The notes: generated by a model not told the origin, from the sequence alone. A DNA stretch of 64,000 bases from Synergistaceae bacterium (GCA_018436725.1 JAHDKT010000013.1:1-64000), one strand, 5' to 3'; positions 15,725 to 24,922 are shown, numbered from the stretch's first letter. Program-made: numbers and translations.

Positions 15725-17107
15725 TCATTGCTTCCTCATCATCAGCCAACGATAAACGCCTTCCATGTTGCTCCAGAGGTCGAGACATATCTCGGTAGCG
15801 AGGGACGATCCTCTGCTCCACCCCGACAATGCGATCTGGACCCCCTTGGCGGGGTCCTCTACGCTCCATAGGGCGTCGGAAGAATTTCCCGGATCGATGA
15901 CCGACGCATACGCAGGGAGATACCCTCGTATTTTCTCTCCTTGATTCAGCATGATATCTTTTTCGGAGAAAGAAAGAGCTTCTACCTTGCGTATGTCTTC
16001 GGGAGACGGAACACGGAACTCTCCGCGGAAACGGAAGAGCTTCAATCCCTCGTATTGTTTTTTATTGGGGAGAGAAAACGATTCTCCAAGAAGGGGAGCA
16101 ATTCCCCCGTTGACAAAAACCGGCTTCCGCGAAAGAAAAAAAGAAACAAACCAATCCCGGATCCCCGATTTCCCTAGAAGTCGTTCGGCACAGAGAAATC
16201 CCAGTCCGTGCGGGACGTACAGAGCGTTCAGATTCGTATGCAGAACCGAGCTGTCGAGGGAAACAGGCTGCACTGAACACCCCAGATATTTAAATAAGAG
16301 TTCCGCGTTGTTTCCCTCGAAGTCGAATGCGGGGTGCGAGATAATGCCGACGCGCATCCCGCTCGCCTTTCCCTTCAGAGAATCCGATATCGACATACAT
16401 CCCTTGCTTTGTTTTGCTACTCCCCAGAGAACGTTCCATTCAACCTGATTCACCATGCCGAGAAGCTGCGCCGTCGCGGCCTTTACCGGAAACGCGGCGC
16501 GCTGTGCCATGTCCTGAAGACACAGCTCCAGAAGCGGAGGCGCGTCTTTTTCAAGCGTTTTCGGTATGAATCCAAGGCAGAGGAGGGCTGATCGTCGGCC
16601 TGTTTCAATTTCGAGAAGTTGGTATTCTCTCGGATTGAGGACCGATGAGAAAAGAACGGCCGAAGGCACGACGCCTTGGGATGTTATCAGGCCCGCGACA
16701 TTTTCAAGTATGCGCGAGGTCACCGCCGCTGAACTGTCCGCATAGAGCGTCATCACCAGAGGGCACTCGAGAATTCGCGCAACTTCTCCCGGAAGAGGGT
16801 TTACGCTGAAAGAATCGCCTTCCCCCCGTTGCCCGAGGGAGCCGAAAACGATATTCAAGGCATCGGGAGCGGCAGCCTGCTGAAAAAGAAGTTTCAGGTT
16901 GCGGATGCTTCCGCAGGAAAATGGATCGAGGACTGTAACATTCTGTTCTGTGAGAAGCTTGAGGAAGCGAACAAGATGCTCGTCCGGGCCCGCGCAGAAG
17001 AATCGCAGAGGATACCCCAGGCTCTTCAGAACGGATGCGACGAGAATGCTCTGACTTATTTTACCCGCTCTTTTTTCTTCCGCGAGGACGAGACGTGGAA
17101 TATTCAC
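15725..17107 (-). CDS. Degenerate CobB/CbiA-like protein (probable pseudoenzyme)
   Basis: A 460-residue protein that follows cobyrinate a,c-diamide synthase (CbiA/CobB) along its whole length by block-to-block comparison from memory. The order of blocks is RLVLAEE..AGK, CAGPDEH, CPLVMTLYADSSAAVTS, NPREYQLLE, LGFIPK, AFDFEGNNAELLFKYLG, LYVPHG and KPVFVNGGIAPLLG. The key residues are lost. The P-loop GxxxGCGKTT has become EEKRAGKIS (residues 10-18), the GPDYxD loop is cut to GPDEH, and the amidotransferase ECGG nucleophile position reads VNGG (N333). The C-terminal catalytic His motif is not seen. No cobalamin gene is nearby. The start is GTG at 17105-17107. Confidence 0.65.
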   Translation of the reverse strand: MNIPRLVLAEEKRAGKISQSILVASVLKSLGYPLRFFCAGPDEHLVRFLKLLTEQNVTVLDPFSCGSIRNLKLLFQQAAAPDALNIVFGSLGQRGEGDSFSVNPLPGEVARILECPLVMTLYADSSAAVTSRILENVAGLITSQGVVPSAVLFSSVLNPREYQLLEIETGRRSALLCLGFIPKTLEKDAPPLLELCLQDMAQRAAFPVKAATAQLLGMVNQVEWNVLWGVAKQSKGCMSISDSLKGKASGMRVGIISHPAFDFEGNNAELLFKYLGCSVQPVSLDSSVLHTNLNALYVPHGLGFLCAERLLGKSGIRDWFVSFFLSRKPVFVNGGIAPLLGESFSLPNKKQYEGLKLFRFRGEFRVPSPEDIRKVEALSFSEKDIMLNQGEKIRGYLPAYASVIDPGNSSDALWSVEDPAKGVQIALSGWSRGSSLATEICLDLWSNMEGVYRWLMMRKQ

Positions 17108-17202
17108 TGCTTCCTCTCCTTTTTTTTAAAGTATAGTGTATCATATACCGCATGGATTTTGATAATCACCTATCGTCGCAGACGTCTGGAGGTTGATGAC
17201 GC

Positions 17203-18504
17203 ATGACAGCACCATGGTTTTCCATCAAAGACCTTTCTTCCCATGCGGAGGAGAATGTCGTTGTCCGCGGATGGCTTTACAACCTGAGAAGTTCCGGCAA
17301 GATACACTTTCTTCAGTTGCGCGACGGAACAGGCACAGTACAAGGTGTCATGGTAAAAAAAGAAGTGTCCGAGGATATTTTCAACGCGGCCAAGAACCTC
17401 TGGCTGGAGGCTTCCGTCGAGGTTTCCGGAACCGTTCGAAAGGATGAGCGCGCTCCATCCGGCGTCGAGCTTTCGGTAACCGATCTGCACATTTTCCAGA
17501 ACCCTTCGGAGGAGTACCCTATCGGGAAGAAAGATCACGGAATCGACTTCCTTCTCGATCATCGCCACCTCTGGCTCAGAAGCAGCCGTCAGCAGGCGAT
17601 CATGAAGATTCGGGACCGCGTTATCCGTTCGGCGAGGGAATATCTTCAGGAGAACGGATTTCTGCTGATAGACAGCCCGATCATCAGCGGGGCGGCCGGC
17701 GAAGGGGTTTCGGGCCTTTTCGAGATAGACTATTTCGACTCGAAAGCCTACCTGGCCCAGACAGGGCAGCTCTACGCCGAAGCCGCGGCGGCCGCGTTCG
17801 GAAAGGTCTATTGCTTCGGCCCCACCTTCCGGGCGGAAAAATCGAAGACACGCCGCCATCTGACCGAGTTCTGGATGCTCGAACCGGAAGTCGCCTTCTA
17901 TGATCATAAAGACAACATGGCGCTTCAGGAAGGGCTTATCTGTCATCTCGTCGAAAAGGTTCTCGAGCATTGCAGGGCCGAACTCGCCGTGCTCGAACGC
18001 GACATTTCCAAGCTGGAGAACATCAAGGCGCCGTTCTATCACCTTCAGTACGGGGAAGCGATTGAAATGCTGCACAAGCTCGGCAGCGACACGCCCTACG
18101 GAGACGATCTCGGCAACGACGACGAGACCATACTCACCCAACAGTTCGACCGACCCGTCTTCATAGAGTGCTATCCGAAGACGGTAAAGGCTTTCTACAT
18201 GAAAGAACACCCCGAAAACCCGGAACTCGTCCTCTGCGACGACCTGTTGGCGCCCGAAGGCTACGGCGAGATTATCGGTGGTTCTCAAAGAGAGGACGAT
18301 TATGATAGACTTGTCGCAAGAATCAGGGAGCAAGGTCTTCCTGAAGAACCCTACGAATGGTATCTTGATCTCAGGAAATTCGGGACGTTCGTTCACAGCG
18401 GATTCGGAATGGGAATAGAGCGCGTCGTGGCGTGGATTAGCGGATTGCAGCACATCCGCGAGGCTATTCCATGGCCTCGCACCATTTACCGTTTGAAGCC
18501 CTGA
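17203..18504 (+). CDS. asnS: Asparaginyl-tRNA synthetase
   Basis: A 433-residue class IIb synthetase that charges tRNA-Asn. The N-terminal OB-fold anticodon-binding domain (VVRGWLYNLRSSGKIHFLQLRDGTG) is followed by the catalytic core. Motif 2 is FRAEKSKTRRHLTEFWMLEPE at its usual place, and motif 3 is the C-terminal GFGMGIERVVAWI. The GLFEIDYFDSKAYLAQTGQLY block matches AsnRS better than AspRS, as does the short length. GGAGG lies about 9 nt before the ATG. The 95-nt gap to the divergent CobB-like gene is too small for a T-box leader. Confidence 0.94.
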   Translation: MTAPWFSIKDLSSHAEENVVVRGWLYNLRSSGKIHFLQLRDGTGTVQGVMVKKEVSEDIFNAAKNLWLEASVEVSGTVRKDERAPSGVELSVTDLHIFQNPSEEYPIGKKDHGIDFLLDHRHLWLRSSRQQAIMKIRDRVIRSAREYLQENGFLLIDSPIISGAAGEGVSGLFEIDYFDSKAYLAQTGQLYAEAAAAAFGKVYCFGPTFRAEKSKTRRHLTEFWMLEPEVAFYDHKDNMALQEGLICHLVEKVLEHCRAELAVLERDISKLENIKAPFYHLQYGEAIEMLHKLGSDTPYGDDLGNDDETILTQQFDRPVFIECYPKTVKAFYMKEHPENPELVLCDDLLAPEGYGEIIGGSQREDDYDRLVARIREQGLPEEPYEWYLDLRKFGTFVHSGFGMGIERVVAWISGLQHIREAIPWPRTIYRLKP

Positions 18505-18541
18505 CGTTCGTTATTTTCCCATTTCGGGGAGGCATACTCAG

Positions 18542-20275
18542 GTGATTTACTCGGATTTTGATCCAAAACCAACGTTCCGGCAGTTCAAACGGCTGATCGG
18601 CGACGGCGAAGTGGGGGGGAAGGCACGAGGCATAGCTTTCGCCTACAATGCGATCGCCGGAAATCCGTTGGAATCGTCAGTGGAGTTCCCTGACGTAAAT
18701 TACGTGGTGACAACGGAAGGATTCGACGAGTTTGTCAGCGACAACGGAATTGAAACGCTTCTGCGCGAACATGTCGCATCGGACGCGGAGACCTGCGACG
18801 AAGATACCTCTCAAGAGCTTTTCGACAGGCTTTCCGAAGCTTTCCATTCCGGCAGGATACGCTCCTCTCTGCTTCAGGATCTGGAAGTCGCACTGGAATC
18901 GATCGGCGACTTCCCGCTGGCAATCCGTTCGAGTTCAATCCTGGAGGACTCCCGCAAGCTCTCCTTCGCCGGGAAGTACGGTACCCGTTTTTCCGCGAAC
19001 ATAGGCAGCATACGAGATCGCGGAGATCTTCTCGCCGGCGCGGTGAAGGAAGTGTGGGCTTCCCTGTACAACCCTGCCGCACGGGCCTACAGGAAAAAAC
19101 ATGGACTTGTCGACTCCGACGAATCCATGGCCGTCGTCATTCAACCGGTTATCGGTCGGCTGCACAATGGAATGTACTACCCCGAAATCGCCGGAACCGC
19201 CTTTTCGAAAGTCTACCGCCGTCCTTCAACAAGGATAAAGAAGGAAAACGGCGTCATGCGCTTCTGCTTCGGCCTTGGGACGCGGACAGTGGATCGTCTG
19301 AAAGCGAATATCTCCTATCTTTCTCATCCTATGCTTCGTCCGCAGGGAAACCTTCCGGCGGATATTGCGATGACCAGTCAGAGCGAATTCGATTACATCG
19401 ACAGAAACTCCGGAGCCTTTAAAACCGGTCTTCTCTCGGAACATCTTTCATTCATCCTAAAAGAACACAAATTCGCTTCGGCGTTTATAGAAATTTTTTC
19501 GGACAACGTGCTCTACTGGGCAGGCTCCGATCAGTTGAGCAACGGCAAGCCGATCTTCTCTTTTTCGAACTTCCCGAGAAGACACCCGAAATTCTTCAAC
19601 ATCGTCAAAGACCTTTCCGCGTTCCTTGAAGAAAAAATGGGCATGCCCGCCGACATGGAATTTACCTACGATACGGAGACGGAAAAACTGACGCTCCTCC
19701 AGCTCCGCCCTCTCGCCTCCTACGAAGAGATGGCACGCGTGGAAATTCCCGAAGTTCGCGAAGAGAAGATCATTCTCATGGGGAACAAAATGGTGAGCAA
19801 CGGAAAACTGCAAAACATCCACCATCTTGTCTTCGTGGATCCCGACCTTTACGGTAAAGACGCCACTTTTCACGAAGTGGCGCGTGAGATCGGTCGCATC
19901 AACCACAAACTTTCCGGCACGGACTACATTCTCGTCGGTCCCGGAAGATGGGGAAGCACCAATCCCAAGCTGGGTGTCCCGGTGCGTTATAACGAAATTT
20001 GTCACTGCGGCTGTCTTGTGGAGGTCGGCATCCTTGAGAGCGATTACACTCCCGAGCTTTCCTATGGAACGCATTTCTTCCTGGATCTCGATGTCGACGG
20101 AACGCTCTACCTTCCGGTATTCGACGGCATGAAAGGGAACCTCTTCAACCGGAACTGGCTGGATTCGTCATTCTATGAACGTAAACGGCATCCCGCGGTG
20201 CGGCATTACACAGGGAACTTCTCCGTTTTCATGGACGGAGAAAAAGAGATCGGCGCAGTTATTTCCAACGATTAA
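18542..20275 (+). CDS. PEP/pyruvate-binding (PPDK_N-type ATP-grasp) protein without swivel or TIM-barrel domains
   Basis: A 577-residue protein that carries the N-terminal nucleotide-binding domain of PEP synthase and pyruvate phosphate dikinase: GEVGGKARGIAFAYNAI, then LAIRSSSILEDSRKLSFAGKYGTRF, then LQLRPLASYEEMA. The phosphohistidine swivel domain and PEP-binding barrel are missing. The last 200 residues instead hold a conserved block (DYILVGPGRWGSTNPKLGVPV, THFFLDLDVDGTLYLP) that I know only from similar uncharacterised proteins. It may phosphorylate or bind a protein or small molecule. The start is GTG at 18542 with GGGGAGG 10 nt upstream. It follows asnS by 37 nt and may be cotranscribed with it. 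Confidence 0.8.
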   Translation: MIYSDFDPKPTFRQFKRLIGDGEVGGKARGIAFAYNAIAGNPLESSVEFPDVNYVVTTEGFDEFVSDNGIETLLREHVASDAETCDEDTSQELFDRLSEAFHSGRIRSSLLQDLEVALESIGDFPLAIRSSSILEDSRKLSFAGKYGTRFSANIGSIRDRGDLLAGAVKEVWASLYNPAARAYRKKHGLVDSDESMAVVIQPVIGRLHNGMYYPEIAGTAFSKVYRRPSTRIKKENGVMRFCFGLGTRTVDRLKANISYLSHPMLRPQGNLPADIAMTSQSEFDYIDRNSGAFKTGLLSEHLSFILKEHKFASAFIEIFSDNVLYWAGSDQLSNGKPIFSFSNFPRRHPKFFNIVKDLSAFLEEKMGMPADMEFTYDTETEKLTLLQLRPLASYEEMARVEIPEVREEKIILMGNKMVSNGKLQNIHHLVFVDPDLYGKDATFHEVAREIGRINHKLSGTDYILVGPGRWGSTNPKLGVPVRYNEICHCGCLVEVGILESDYTPELSYGTHFFLDLDVDGTLYLPVFDGMKGNLFNRNWLDSSFYERKRHPAVRHYTGNFSVFMDGEKEIGAVISND

Positions 20276-20280
20276 CGCAA

Positions 20281-20313
20281 CCGGCCGCCCCCCTCTTTTC
20301 GCGGAGCGGCCGG
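20281..20313 (+). terminator. GC-rich hairpin after the PEP-binding gene
   Basis: Arms CCGGCCGC (20281-20288) and GCGGCCGG (20306-20313) form an 8-bp perfect stem five bases after the stop codon. The following bases are only moderately T-rich, so this is a weak terminator or a stabilising hairpin. Confidence 0.45.
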
Positions 20314-20382
20314 AACCTTCCTCGTTGCTCTTTCATCTCCCAAAGACTGCACTGATGCATTATGTAGAGGAGTCGCTTCCAA

Positions 20383-21978
20383 ATGAAACATTTTTTCGCC
20401 AGAATCGTACTTTTGCTTTATTTTTCGCTCATTTTCGTCGCCGGATCCGACGGATGCACGGGGATACTCGTCGGACGAGAAGCGAGCGAAGACGGTTCCG
20501 TTCTCAATTCCCAAACAGCGGATGGATGGTACGACTCAAATCTTCGGATTGTTCCGGGAGAAACCTTTCCCCCGGGAGAGGAAGTTCCGGTGTACTTCGG
20601 ACTGCTCGGCGACGAGCCTATCCCCCCGTTCGAACTCGGGCGCATACCCCAAGTATCCGAAACGTACACTTATTTCAGGACAGCCTATTCCTGTTTCAAT
20701 GAACACCAGCTCTCGATAGGAGAATCCACCATCGGTCAGAAGGACTTGCTCAAAGCCTTTCCCGGTGAAGGAGGGGCTCTTCTGACCGTCGAACAGCTTA
20801 TGATACTGGCCCTTCAACGGTGTAAAACTGCACGCGAAGCCGTCCTCCTGATCGGAGAGCTTGCCGAGCGATACGGTTTTCTTGGTTCATGCGCCAATGA
20901 AGGCGAGTCGCTCTCCATCGCGGATCCCTATGAAGCGTGGGTTATGGAGCTGCTGAGCGTCGGATTCGACTGGAAACCGGGCTCCGGCCCGGGCGCGATC
21001 TGGGTCGCCAGGCGAGTGCCGGATGCTCATGTCGCTCTTCTGTGCAATGCGAGCCGCATCTCCCTTGTTGATGAAAACAGCGAGGATTTCCTTTTTTCCG
21101 AAGGGTACAAGGAACCTGCTCTCCGTCACGGCTGGTATGATCCGGAGTCCGGCGCTCCCTTCAACTGGAGAAAGACCTACGCGCCGGAATCCGGTCCATG
21201 GTCGCCGTCTTCGATGTGGGTCCGGGGGCGGATGCACGCTCTTCATAAACGCCTTCTGCCCTCAAGGAGCTGGGATCCCTACGCCGAGACCGACTCTTAC
21301 CCGTTTTCTTTCGCTCCTGAAAAGCCGCTCTCCGTAAAAGGTATAATTGAACTATTCCGTTCAACTCTGGAGGGCACTCCCTTCTGTATGGAGGACAACC
21401 CCGCCTGGTATGTACCCGGACGGAACCGGGAGCTTGTGCGCAGCGCAAAAGCCACTCCCTTTCCCGACAGGTTCATGCGCGACCTCTTGAACATTCCCTA
21501 CACGCGCCCGGTCGCGGCAAAAACGTCCTATAGCTTTATCACACAATCCCGTTCATGGCTTCCTTCTCCGCTCGGAGGCGTTCTCTGGTATTCTCTCGAC
21601 ACGCCGCATTTCAGCACATACGCCCCCGTGTACGCCGGAGTGCGCAATGTGCCGGAAAGCTGGTCGAACTTCAAGAAAGATGGATTCACTCTTGATTCTG
21701 CGCGGTGGGCGGTACTTCTTTCCTCATCTCTTGCCAACAGCAACTACCAGAGGTCGATGCCGACGTTGAAATCACTGCGCGATCCGTTGGAACAAAAGAC
21801 GTTCCACGACTTTTTCCAATGGGAAAAAGAGGGGTCCCGCTTACTCCTTCACAACTCACCGGAACTGCAGGAATGGATGAATGCCATCACAGCGAAAAAG
21901 ATGGAGGAAATACACCAAACGTACCGGAGCATTGCACAGGCGCTTATTATGGAGGCAACGATTATTGATCTCTGGTAA
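20383..21978 (+). CDS. Secreted C69-family dipeptidase (first copy)
   Basis: A 531-residue peptidase of family C69 (PepD/U34), N-terminal nucleophile hydrolases that cleave dipeptides. A signal peptide (residues 1 to about 24) ends exactly before C25 in the motif CTGILVGREASEDGS. Removal would expose the cysteine as the catalytic N-terminus. The DGWYDSNLRIVPG, PQVSETYTYF and SFITQSRSWLPSPLGGVLWYSLD blocks are shared with the second copy at 24982. GAGGAG lies upstream of the ATG. Its last 14 nt overlap the sensor kinase gene, linking its expression to the two-component system. Periplasmic or surface location is inferred. Confidence 0.92.
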   Translation: MKHFFARIVLLLYFSLIFVAGSDGCTGILVGREASEDGSVLNSQTADGWYDSNLRIVPGETFPPGEEVPVYFGLLGDEPIPPFELGRIPQVSETYTYFRTAYSCFNEHQLSIGESTIGQKDLLKAFPGEGGALLTVEQLMILALQRCKTAREAVLLIGELAERYGFLGSCANEGESLSIADPYEAWVMELLSVGFDWKPGSGPGAIWVARRVPDAHVALLCNASRISLVDENSEDFLFSEGYKEPALRHGWYDPESGAPFNWRKTYAPESGPWSPSSMWVRGRMHALHKRLLPSRSWDPYAETDSYPFSFAPEKPLSVKGIIELFRSTLEGTPFCMEDNPAWYVPGRNRELVRSAKATPFPDRFMRDLLNIPYTRPVAAKTSYSFITQSRSWLPSPLGGVLWYSLDTPHFSTYAPVYAGVRNVPESWSNFKKDGFTLDSARWAVLLSSSLANSNYQRSMPTLKSLRDPLEQKTFHDFFQWEKEGSRLLLHNSPELQEWMNAITAKKMEEIHQTYRSIAQALIMEATIIDLW

Positions 21979-23950
21979 AAGAACGTTTTCTCGTTCACTC
22001 TTGATTCTCTTGCTTCTTCTACTGCTCCCCGTCCGCCCTGTATGCGCCCAACAAAAGATGCTGGTTGGAAGCGGCGCAGGGCGCACATACCATGTGTTGT
22101 GTCTGGACGCAGGCGCCCCCTATATCTTCAGGGCGGAGAACGGAGACCTTCAGGGAGTCTATGTGGACATCCTCTCCGCTCTGGGGGAGAGAGAAGGGTT
22201 GAAGCTCTCCCTCTCCCTCGGCAATACACACGATGCTCGGCGGGGAATCCACCTCTCCCGGGTGGATTTCATCGTAGGAACGCCCTACCCTGTTCCGCCC
22301 GACTCGGATCTCTTTACTTTCTTTTCAGTGAAGAACATGGACACGGCGGACACTCGCCTCATCGAGGACTTCGAACTGCTGAAACATCGTCTTTCAGGAA
22401 AAGAGTTCGCTTCGTACTGTTTTGCTCTTCCTTTTTTTGAAGAGCCGTACACCCTCTTTTCCGTCGGGCACGAACCGCTCCCGCCAAGCGGCTTGAGAGG
22501 GAAAAATCTGCTGGTCATAGCAGATTCCCCTGAAGAACGTCATATCAGGGCAAGCGCGTTCAATGTAAGGATTCTTCAAGAGGACACCTTGGATTCCGCA
22601 GTGCATTCTCTGCTCGCGAACAGGGGAGATGCGGCGCTTCTTGGGGCATACCAGGGTATTCGGCACACGCAGGACCTCCCGCTTAAGGGGAACATCATCC
22701 ATTCACGCCCGTTCCTCTTTTCGCTCGCCAAAGGAATCACGGTTATGAAAGGGCAGGCCGACCTCGCTCTTGCGATGATGGAAAGCCTTACGGCGATGAA
22801 ACAGTCGGGAGAAATCTCGAAGATAACGGACACATGGCTCTCTCAGTACGATCCGCCCGTTTTAAGCAGACAGGAGATATGGAACATCGTCGGAGGGGGC
22901 CTTTTGGCGCTTTTTGCCGCGCTCTTATGGAATTTGCTGCTGAAGCGGAAAGTACGGATCATGGTCAAAGAGCGCGAGAAAATTCTCGACTTTATAAAAG
23001 ATGGTATCCTCGCTGTGGATAAAGATGGCCGGATTACGATGCTCAACCGTGCCGCGCAAAATCTTCTGGGCCTGTGCTCGGACTCTATCGGCAAAGAAGC
23101 CGACATTTGCATTCCAGGACTTTCCGTCGGCATTGTGCTGGCGGACGGACGACCGGTCTACAACCTTCAACAAAATCTTAACGGAGCGCTTGTTTCATGT
23201 AACAAGGTTCCTATATTGGAGGAGTCCCACTCCAGCGGGGTTATCATCACACTCCGCGACATGTCCGAGTTGCAGGCGATGGCGGAAGAGATCACCGGCG
23301 TCCGCACCTATGTGGAAACACTGAGGGTCCAGGGGCATGAGTACATGAACAAGTTGCAGACTATTTCCGGGCTGATTCAGCTCCAGCGCTACGACAGGGC
23401 CGTCGAGTTCATCGCCTCTGAAACGGATTCCAGTCTTTCGGCGCAAGCATTCCTGGCCGAGAGAATAAAGAACGCCGCCGTCTGCGGCATCATCATGGGC
23501 AAGGCCGGGCGTTGCCGTGAACTGGGAATATCCTTTGTTCTCGACTCCGACAGCTTCTGCCGAGATCATGGCGAGAGCATCAACGACCGGTCTTTGGTAA
23601 TCATCATAGGCAATCTTCTGCAGAACGCAATAGAGGCTGTGGTTGAAAATGGAGTTGCTCCCGATTCTCAAATCGAGTTTTCGATTTTCGACGAATCGGG
23701 GCAGATATTGATCAACGTCTTCGACAACGCCGGCGTCATGACAGAAGAAGCGGCATCCAGGCTTTTCGAAAAGGGGTTCACAACCAAATACAAAGCGGAA
23801 CCCTCCGGTTTCGGTCTCTTTAATATCAAGACCATTGTGGATTCCCTCGCCGGCAACATAACGATGGATTTTGAAACCGGCCGTTTCACGGAGTTTACCG
23901 TTACTTTGCCTGTGATTGCCGGCAGTCTCCGTTCGGAGGTGGCGATATAA
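21965..23950 (+). CDS. Sensor histidine kinase with periplasmic solute-binding domain (CitA/DcuS type core)
   Basis: About 661 residues. A signal/anchor helix (SLLILLLLLLLPVRPVCAQ) precedes a periplasmic SBP_bac_3-type ligand domain to about residue 290 (PYIFRAENGDLQGVYVDILSAL is its family opening). A membrane helix follows (IWNIVGGGLLALFAALLWNLL). Next come a PAS domain (ILDFIKDGILAVDKDGRITMLN), a SpoB-type dimerisation helix with the phospho-acceptor H458 in RVQGHEYMNKLQTISGLIQL, and an HATPase with IGNLLQNAIEAV and GFGLFNIKTIV. The start is TTG at 21965, nine bases after GGAGG. The longer frame from 21881 lies inside the dipeptidase gene. It probably senses an amino acid or short peptide. 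Confidence 0.88.
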   Translation: MISGKRTFSRSLLILLLLLLLPVRPVCAQQKMLVGSGAGRTYHVLCLDAGAPYIFRAENGDLQGVYVDILSALGEREGLKLSLSLGNTHDARRGIHLSRVDFIVGTPYPVPPDSDLFTFFSVKNMDTADTRLIEDFELLKHRLSGKEFASYCFALPFFEEPYTLFSVGHEPLPPSGLRGKNLLVIADSPEERHIRASAFNVRILQEDTLDSAVHSLLANRGDAALLGAYQGIRHTQDLPLKGNIIHSRPFLFSLAKGITVMKGQADLALAMMESLTAMKQSGEISKITDTWLSQYDPPVLSRQEIWNIVGGGLLALFAALLWNLLLKRKVRIMVKEREKILDFIKDGILAVDKDGRITMLNRAAQNLLGLCSDSIGKEADICIPGLSVGIVLADGRPVYNLQQNLNGALVSCNKVPILEESHSSGVIITLRDMSELQAMAEEITGVRTYVETLRVQGHEYMNKLQTISGLIQLQRYDRAVEFIASETDSSLSAQAFLAERIKNAAVCGIIMGKAGRCRELGISFVLDSDSFCRDHGESINDRSLVIIIGNLLQNAIEAVVENGVAPDSQIEFSIFDESGQILINVFDNAGVMTEEAASRLFEKGFTTKYKAEPSGFGLFNIKTIVDSLAGNITMDFETGRFTEFTVTLPVIAGSLRSEVAI

Positions 23951-24642
23951 TGGCGTATATCAATGTTCTCGTCGTGGAAGACGATCCGATGGTCGCCGAA
24001 ATACATCAGAATTTCATCAACTCCGTCGAGAATTTCCGTGTTGCCGGCATAGTCAACAGCGGGCTGAAGGCGCTCGAATTCATCGATCGCCGCTCTGTCA
24101 GACTGGTTATTCTGGACATTTTCCTCCCCGGGCTGGACGGAATCGCCACCCTCGAAAAGATACGGGAGAGAGGCGGGAATATCGACGTTATCGTCGTTTC
24201 CGCTTCAAGAGATGTTTCCACAGTGGCAAAGGCAATTCAGGCGGGGGCGTTCGACTATATTGTAAAACCGTTTGTTTTCGAGCGAATCCGCTCGTCGCTT
24301 CTCTCGTTCCGGCAAATGATGGACCACCTCAAGGGTTCCAACCAGGAGATCGATCAACAGGCTATCGATACTCTTTTTCAGGTACGGAACCGAAAGCGCT
24401 TCGACGCCAAGCTGCCCAAGGGACTCAATCCGCATGTCTTCGAACGCCTGGAGGCAATGCTTTCAGAGCCGAATTCATCTCTATCCTCCGCAGAAGCGGC
24501 CGAAGCGCTCGATATTTCCCGGATCACCGCCAGACGGTATCTGGAGTATTTAATTTCTACGGGAAAAGCCGTAATGGAACAGGAATATCACGATGTGGGG
24601 CGTCCTGTGAATAAATACTCGCTCATAAAACATGGTCCTTAG
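23950..24642 (+). CDS. CitB/DcuR-type response regulator
   Basis: A 230-residue regulator. The receiver domain has D11, D12, phospho-acceptor D56 in LDIFLPG and a conserved Lys in DYIVKPF. A linker leads to a C-terminal helix-turn-helix (SSAEAAEALDISRITARRYLEYLISTGKAVMEQEYHDVGRPVNKYSL) of the kind found in DpiA/CitB/DcuR. The ATG overlaps the kinase stop by one base (TAATG). As the CitA-like kinase partner is adjacent, the pair very likely controls the flanking dipeptidase and transport genes. Confidence 0.95.
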   Translation: MAYINVLVVEDDPMVAEIHQNFINSVENFRVAGIVNSGLKALEFIDRRSVRLVILDIFLPGLDGIATLEKIRERGGNIDVIVVSASRDVSTVAKAIQAGAFDYIVKPFVFERIRSSLLSFRQMMDHLKGSNQEIDQQAIDTLFQVRNRKRFDAKLPKGLNPHVFERLEAMLSEPNSSLSSAEAAEALDISRITARRYLEYLISTGKAVMEQEYHDVGRPVNKYSLIKHGP

Positions 24643-24679
24643 ACGGAAGTTCCAAACGGTTTTCTTCCGCAGTTCCGTC
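24642..24679 (+). terminator. Possible terminator or folded 3' end after the response regulator gene
   Basis: Alternative hairpins can form. One pairs GACGGAA (24642-24648) with TTCCGTC (24673-24679); a nested one pairs CGGAAG (24644-24649) with CTTCCG (24664-24669). The following sequence is T-rich but broken. This is the first part of the 339-nt gap before the second dipeptidase gene. The middle of that gap (24680-24840) shows no gene and no convincing signal. Confidence 0.35.
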
Positions 24680-24846
24680 TTGTGTTTCAAAAAGGGCCGT
24701 TTTTGTACATTTTTGATCACAGCCCGGCGAACACCTTTCAACCGTTTTCTCCAGTTTCCATCAACAGTTCGACTTTTCCCTCTTCCCCACCTCTCACAAG
24801 TCATTGAACAAAAAGAAACAATTTAGAGCACATCCTTCTAAACGAC

Positions 24847-24855
24847 TGGCATAAT
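24847..24855 (+). promoter_or_regulatory. Extended -10 promoter candidate for the second dipeptidase gene
   Basis: The sequence TGgCATAAT is an extended -10 element. Transcription would start near 24862, giving a leader of about 120 nt that contains the inverted repeat at 24873-24890 and the G10 tract at 24913-24922. The -35 is poor, which is compatible with an activated promoter. Confidence 0.4.
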
Positions 24856-24872
24856 GAACATGAAACACGTAA

Positions 24873-24890
24873 AGTAGATCGATCTCTACT
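24873..24890. promoter_or_regulatory. Inverted repeat AGTAGA-N6-TCTACT in the dipeptidase leader
   Basis: Six-base arms AGTAGA (24873-24878) and TCTACT (24885-24890) flank TCGATC, which itself is nearly palindromic. It lies between the candidate -10 and the start codon, so it could be an operator (for example for the adjacent response regulator) or an RNA hairpin. No second copy was noticed upstream of the first dipeptidase gene. Confidence 0.4.
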
Positions 24891-24912
24891 ACGCTCCGTT
24901 TTTTCATTCTTC

Positions 24913-24922
24913 GGGGGGGGGG
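24913..24922 (+). repeat. Homopolymeric tract of ten guanines
   Basis: Ten consecutive G residues lie 60 nt upstream of the second dipeptidase start codon, in its predicted 5' leader. Tracts of this length are prone to slipped-strand mispairing and could change leader length or folding. A sequencing-length error cannot be excluded. Confidence 0.9.

Noticed and set aside
15725..17107. Active cobyrinate a,c-diamide synthase
   Set aside because: The P-loop and amidotransferase cysteine are missing, and no corrin pathway genes are nearby.
17170..18453. 427-codon open frame on the minus strand
   Set aside because: It is antisense to asnS, whose class II synthetase motifs are unambiguous.
18542..20275. 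Full phosphoenolpyruvate synthase
   Set aside because: Only the N-terminal nucleotide-binding domain is present; no phosphohistidine swivel or TIM-barrel domain follows.
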